A program made the translations under genes and the position numbers. Shown piece after piece: positions 6,582-9,021 of a stretch of 9,021 nucleotides of DNA. The DNA is from JALYIM01 sp040003205 (lineage in GTDB: Bacteria; Acidobacteriota; Terriglobia; Terriglobales; Acidobacteriaceae), in contig JBDUDA010000124.1 of NCBI GenBank assembly GCA_040003205.1, positions 1-9,021 of the forward strand, written 5' to 3'. A model generated the notes under the pieces. That model did no database searches. It was not told the DNA's origin and saw only the letters and a list, made by a program, of their open reading frames with translations. Numbering within the stretch: the first letter of the stretch is position 1; each line of letters starts with the position of its first letter.

Positions 6582-6586
6582 CTCCT
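6582..6586 (-). promoter_or_regulatory. Shine-Dalgarno that fixes the chaperone start
   Basis: AGGAG on the minus strand, 5 nt before the ATG at 6576. It supports the start at the signal peptide rather than the upstream ATG at 6660. Confidence 0.75.
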
Positions 6587-6618
6587 GTCTCTAAAAGCGG
6601 TATCTCCGCTTTGCACAT

Positions 6619-6712
6619 GTAAACACCTTTGGCCGGCAACAGAGGTAAAGAGTCAGTCAACCGGAGTAAAGATTTGTAAAGTGGTTTACCCTCAACATTG
6701 ACAATTCTTTAC
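6619..6712. promoter_or_regulatory. Array of CpxR-box half-sites (GTAAA) in the divergent promoter
   Basis: Six GTAAA pentamers lie between the chaperone and response-regulator genes. Plus-strand copies start at 6619, 6645, 6666 and 6676; minus-strand copies (read as TTTAC) are at 6685-6689 and 6708-6712. The copies at 6666 and 6676 form exactly GTAAA-N5-GTAAA, the published E. coli CpxR box, and the copies at 6676 and 6685 form an inverted pair with 4 nt between. Several are 10 or 21 nt apart, about one and two helical turns. A random 94-bp stretch should hold about 0.2 copies counting both strands. A -10-like TTATAC at 6732-6737 could serve the regulator operon, with the box at 6708 near its -35 position; I see no equally good promoter for the chaperone. 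Confidence 0.75.
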
Positions 6713-6753
6713 CGCTGTTTGCGGAACGAAGTTATACAACAGAGTGGGGTGCT

Positions 6754-7476
6754 GTGGACCGTATTCTGGTAATTGACGACGACGTGGAACTTTGTAGCCT
6801 GGTGGCGGAGTATTTGCAGCCCGAAGGCTTTGAGATCGAAGCTGTTTATGACGGCAGGCGAGGGCTTGCCCGTGCACTTGCGGAAGAACATCTGATCGTC
6901 GTTCTGGATGTGATGTTGCCGGGACTGAATGGTTTCGACGTTCTCCGGCAGTTGCGAAAGTCTTCCAGAATTCCGGTATTGCTGCTGACTGCAAGGGGAG
7001 AAGACGTTGATCGGATCGTAGGACTCGAGATCGGCGCGGATGACTATTTGCCCAAGCCCTTCAATCCCCGCGAGCTAGTGGCTCGCATCCGGGCGGTGTT
7101 GCGCCGCACCAGGGGAGCCGATTTCCAGGGTAAAGCATCGATTCCTGATGTAATTCGCGTGGGCGATGTGGAACTCGATCCGGCAACCAGAGCAGTCCGG
7201 CAAAAGGGCAAGCCGGTGGAGCTTACCTCGGTGGAATTCAATCTTCTGCAAACACTGCTGCTCGAGGCCGGACGCGTTGTGACCCGCGAGCAACTCGTGG
7301 ACATCGTTCTCGGCCGCAAATTTTCACCGTTTGATCGCAGCATTGATATGCACGTCAGCAAGGTGCGGAGAAAGCTTGGGGATTCCGATAACGGAAACGA
7401 CCTCATCAAGACGATTCGCGGAGTGGGGTACATATTCGCTCACGCGCGTGAAGAGACGGGGAGCAAGGCGAAGTGA
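6754..7476 (+). CDS. cpxR: CpxR-like response regulator, OmpR/PhoB family
   Basis: A 240-residue two-component response regulator. The receiver domain (1-120) has the acidic pocket D8-D9, phospho-acceptor D52 in VVLDVMLPG (49-57), switch T79 and invariant K101 in LPKPF (99-103). A winged-helix DNA-binding domain of the OmpR type covers about 137-232 (VELTSVEFNLLQTLL, REQLVD, RSIDMHVSKVRRKLG, IKTIRGVGYIF). The order of motifs and the overall sequence are most like CpxR. The start is GTG at 6754 with GTGGGGT shortly upstream; the receiver begins directly after it. Its stop overlaps the kinase start by 4 nt, so the two are co-translated. The gene is preceded by an array of GTAAA boxes shared with the divergent chaperone gene, so autoregulation is likely. 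The symbol is by similarity and arrangement; orthology to E. coli CpxR is not proved. Confidence 0.9.
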   Translation: MDRILVIDDDVELCSLVAEYLQPEGFEIEAVYDGRRGLARALAEEHLIVVLDVMLPGLNGFDVLRQLRKSSRIPVLLLTARGEDVDRIVGLEIGADDYLPKPFNPRELVARIRAVLRRTRGADFQGKASIPDVIRVGDVELDPATRAVRQKGKPVELTSVEFNLLQTLLLEAGRVVTREQLVDIVLGRKFSPFDRSIDMHVSKVRRKLGDSDNGNDLIKTIRGVGYIFAHAREETGSKAK

Positions 7477-8894
7477 GAAGTCTTTTTCTTAAGATCTTTC
7501 TGTCGTACTGGCTGACACTCGCCTTGTGTCTGGTGTTCGCAATTCTGTTTACGTTGGTAATGCGCCCTCCCAGGGCGAGCGCAGTCGTTGAAGCGCAGCA
7601 GGCGAAGTTTCTTAGTGAAGCGGTCAAGGCCTATCAATCTGGAGGGCCGGAGGGGGCCCGCAATTATCTTTTGGGCCTGCATGAATCCGAACATGCATGG
7701 GCGTTTCTCTACAGAGATGGGGGACAGGAAGTCACCGGTCGCAAACCACCGGAATGGATAGAACGTGCCCAACGTGGAGAAAGCCACGGTATTGAAAGCA
7801 TGTGGGGACGCTTGGGCCCGGTGCAGTTTGCGCGGCCCTCGATGGAAGGGAGCGATGGCCACCACTACAATTTGGTGATCGCGCTGCCTCCAGAACACAC
7901 TATTTTTGGACCGCACGGAACCCCATGGCTGGGAATTCTGATCGCAGTCTTATCGTCTGGACTGGTGTGTTCGGTGCTGGCAAAATATCTCACTACTCCC
8001 ATCGTTAAACTGCGTGCTGCGACACAGAGACTGGCCGCCGGGGATCTCACAGCGCGAGCCGGAGTGCCGCGCGCAAATCGCCACGACGAAATGGCGGAAC
8101 TGGTACGCGACTTCGATCTCATGGCAGGGCGCCTTGAAAATCTGGTTAACGCTCAGAACCGCCTGCTGACTGACATCTCGCACGAACTGCGATCTCCGCT
8201 GGCGCGATTGAACGTGGCGCTGGAGCTGGCACGTCAGCGGAGCGGTAGCGAAGCCAGCAGCGCCCTTCAGCGAATAGACCGTGAATCCAGTCGCCTCAAC
8301 GACCTGATAGGCAGGCTGCTCACGGTCGCGCGCCTTGAAAGCGGGGAGAGCACGATCGAGAACGCTCCAGTCAATCTGGGCGATTTGGTGAGAGAAGTGG
8401 TAAAAGACGCCAGCTTTGAGGCGCAAAGTCGGCGCTGTCAGATCGACTGCGACATCGCGGAGGAATGCGTCGTGAGCGGCGAATACGGGCTCTTGCAGAG
8501 TGCCGTCGAGAATGTTGTCCGCAACGCGATGCGTTACACCGACGAAGGTACGCACGTCGAGGTGCGGCTGGAGTGTGAAAGATCTTCGACCGAAAATTCC
8601 GCGGTACTCGGTGTCACCGATTGCGGCCCCGGCGTTCCCGAGGAATCGTTAACGCAACTCTTTCGTCCTTTTTACCGCATTGACGATTCCCGCGAACGCG
8701 GCACGGGCGGCGCCGGCCTGGGACTCTCAATAACAGAACGTGCCGTGCGCCTGCATGCAGGAACGGTCAAGGCTTCGAATCGCGCGCAGGGTGGGTTAAT
8801 GATTGAAATTCGCCTCCCCATTAATCGGAATACAGATGTGTCTGCTGCCAATCGGGCCGGATCAGGCCAGCAAGCATTCGCGAAGCTTTCGTGA
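7473..8894 (+). CDS. cpxA: CpxA-like sensor histidine kinase
   Basis: A 473-residue membrane sensor kinase. TM1 is at about 8-30, a periplasmic sensor loop at 31-150, TM2 at about 152-172, a HAMP linker at about 173-225, and a HisKA domain with H-box ISHELRSPLARL (235-246, phospho-accepting H237). The ATPase domain has N-box ENVVRNAMRY (346-355), G1 DCGPGVPE (383-390), F-box LFRPFYRID (396-404) and G2 GTGGAGLGLSI (410-420). ISHELRSPLARL closely matches the CpxA-type H-box. The GTG start at 7473 overlaps the regulator stop in a GTGA, typical of translational coupling. The kinase probably senses envelope stress through its periplasmic loop, and the chaperone encoded divergently may restrain it as CpxP does CpxA (inference). 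The last ~20 residues after the ATPase domain are low-complexity. The symbol rests on similarity and gene order. Confidence 0.9.
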   Translation: MRSLFLKIFLSYWLTLALCLVFAILFTLVMRPPRASAVVEAQQAKFLSEAVKAYQSGGPEGARNYLLGLHESEHAWAFLYRDGGQEVTGRKPPEWIERAQRGESHGIESMWGRLGPVQFARPSMEGSDGHHYNLVIALPPEHTIFGPHGTPWLGILIAVLSSGLVCSVLAKYLTTPIVKLRAATQRLAAGDLTARAGVPRANRHDEMAELVRDFDLMAGRLENLVNAQNRLLTDISHELRSPLARLNVALELARQRSGSEASSALQRIDRESSRLNDLIGRLLTVARLESGESTIENAPVNLGDLVREVVKDASFEAQSRRCQIDCDIAEECVVSGEYGLLQSAVENVVRNAMRYTDEGTHVEVRLECERSSTENSAVLGVTDCGPGVPEESLTQLFRPFYRIDDSRERGTGGAGLGLSITERAVRLHAGTVKASNRAQGGLMIEIRLPINRNTDVSAANRAGSGQQAFAKLS

Positions 8895-8974
8895 TGTTTG
8901 CAGATGTGGAATTGAGGCAACTCTTCCAGGCAACCGTGGTTCCAATTGTTCGGTAGTGGCTCAATTTAAAAGCT

Positions 8975-8989
8975 ACAACCCGAGGTTGT
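8975..8989. repeat. Small perfect hairpin
   Basis: ACAACC and GGTTGT flank a 3-nt CGA loop, a 6-bp stem 80 nt after the kinase stop. It directly abuts the palindromic repeat at the right edge. It has no T-run after it, so it is not a standard terminator. Confidence 0.5.
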
Positions 8990-9021
8990 CATCTCGAGCG
9001 AAGCAAAGCCTTTGGCTTTGC
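8990..9021. repeat. Left part of a REP-like palindromic repeat, cut by the window edge
   Basis: The stretch CATCTCGAGCGAAGC is followed by a perfect 8-bp stem, GCAAAGCC-TTT-GGCTTTGC (9003-9021), which ends on the last base of the window. From memory, sequences starting GTCATCTCGA with a central palindrome are scattered between genes in acidobacterial chromosomes. If the element is complete, a mirror TCGAGA should follow just past the edge. This identification is from memory and unverified. Confidence 0.5.

Noticed and set aside
6577..6660. Longer N-terminus for the LTxxQ chaperone
   Set aside because: It would put residues before a clear signal peptide and run through GTAAA boxes; the AGGAG at 6582-6586 favours the start at 6576.
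6698..6738. TTGACA at 6698-6703 as -35 with TTATAC at 6732-6737 as -10
   Set aside because: The spacer is 28 nt, far beyond the usual 16-18, so the two cannot form one sigma-70 promoter.
7440..7916. Minus-strand ORF of 158 residues
   Set aside because: Antisense to the histidine kinase, which shows every expected kinase motif; no support for coding.

Overview
The window looks like a chromosomal segment of a moderately GC-rich Gram-negative bacterium, most likely an acidobacterium (class Terriglobia, Koribacter-like). This is inferred from three things: the style of the secreted protein cut by the left edge, a bactofilin followed by a methyltransferase-like gene, and a palindromic repeat at the right edge that resembles interspersed repeats of those genomes. 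It cannot be proved without a database search. No rRNA, tRNA, CRISPR, insertion sequence or phage gene was seen.

Layout. 1-419 (-): start of a secreted protein of unknown function, cut by the window edge. 641-1896 (+): a bactofilin and a methyltransferase-like protein. 1986-5589 (-): in transcription order, an ABC exporter half-transporter, a class I methyltransferase and a geranylgeranyl-reductase-type flavoprotein. 5671-6025 (-): two small genes missed by ordinary ORF calling, a 73-residue helical protein that seems to start at CTG and a 38-residue single-pass membrane protein with a perfect Shine-Dalgarno sequence. 6097-6576 (-): a periplasmic Spy/CpxP-type LTxxQ chaperone, followed by a hairpin terminator. 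6754-8894 (+): a CpxR-like response regulator and a CpxA-like histidine kinase that overlap by 4 nt. 8895-9021: short non-coding DNA ending in palindromic repeats.

How the genes fit together. The clearest system is the divergent spy/cpxP-like gene and cpxRA-like pair, the same arrangement as cpxP and cpxRA in enterobacteria. The region between them carries six copies of GTAAA on the two strands, including one exact GTAAA-N5-GTAAA, the published E. coli CpxR-box form. This points to a self-regulated envelope-stress circuit with its DNA code conserved far outside Proteobacteria. All genes from 6576 down to 1986 lie on the same strand, so the small genes, exporter and tailoring enzymes might be partly read through from the stress promoter, although a hairpin stands between. 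The methyltransferase and flavoprotein are a pair usually seen beside a type III polyketide synthase; no such synthase is present here. The two genes overlap by 160 nt, which suggests a lost stop codon, a frameshift or a sequencing error. The exporter has Asp at the catalytic Glu position, as in the degenerate half of heterodimeric exporters, yet no partner half lies in the window.
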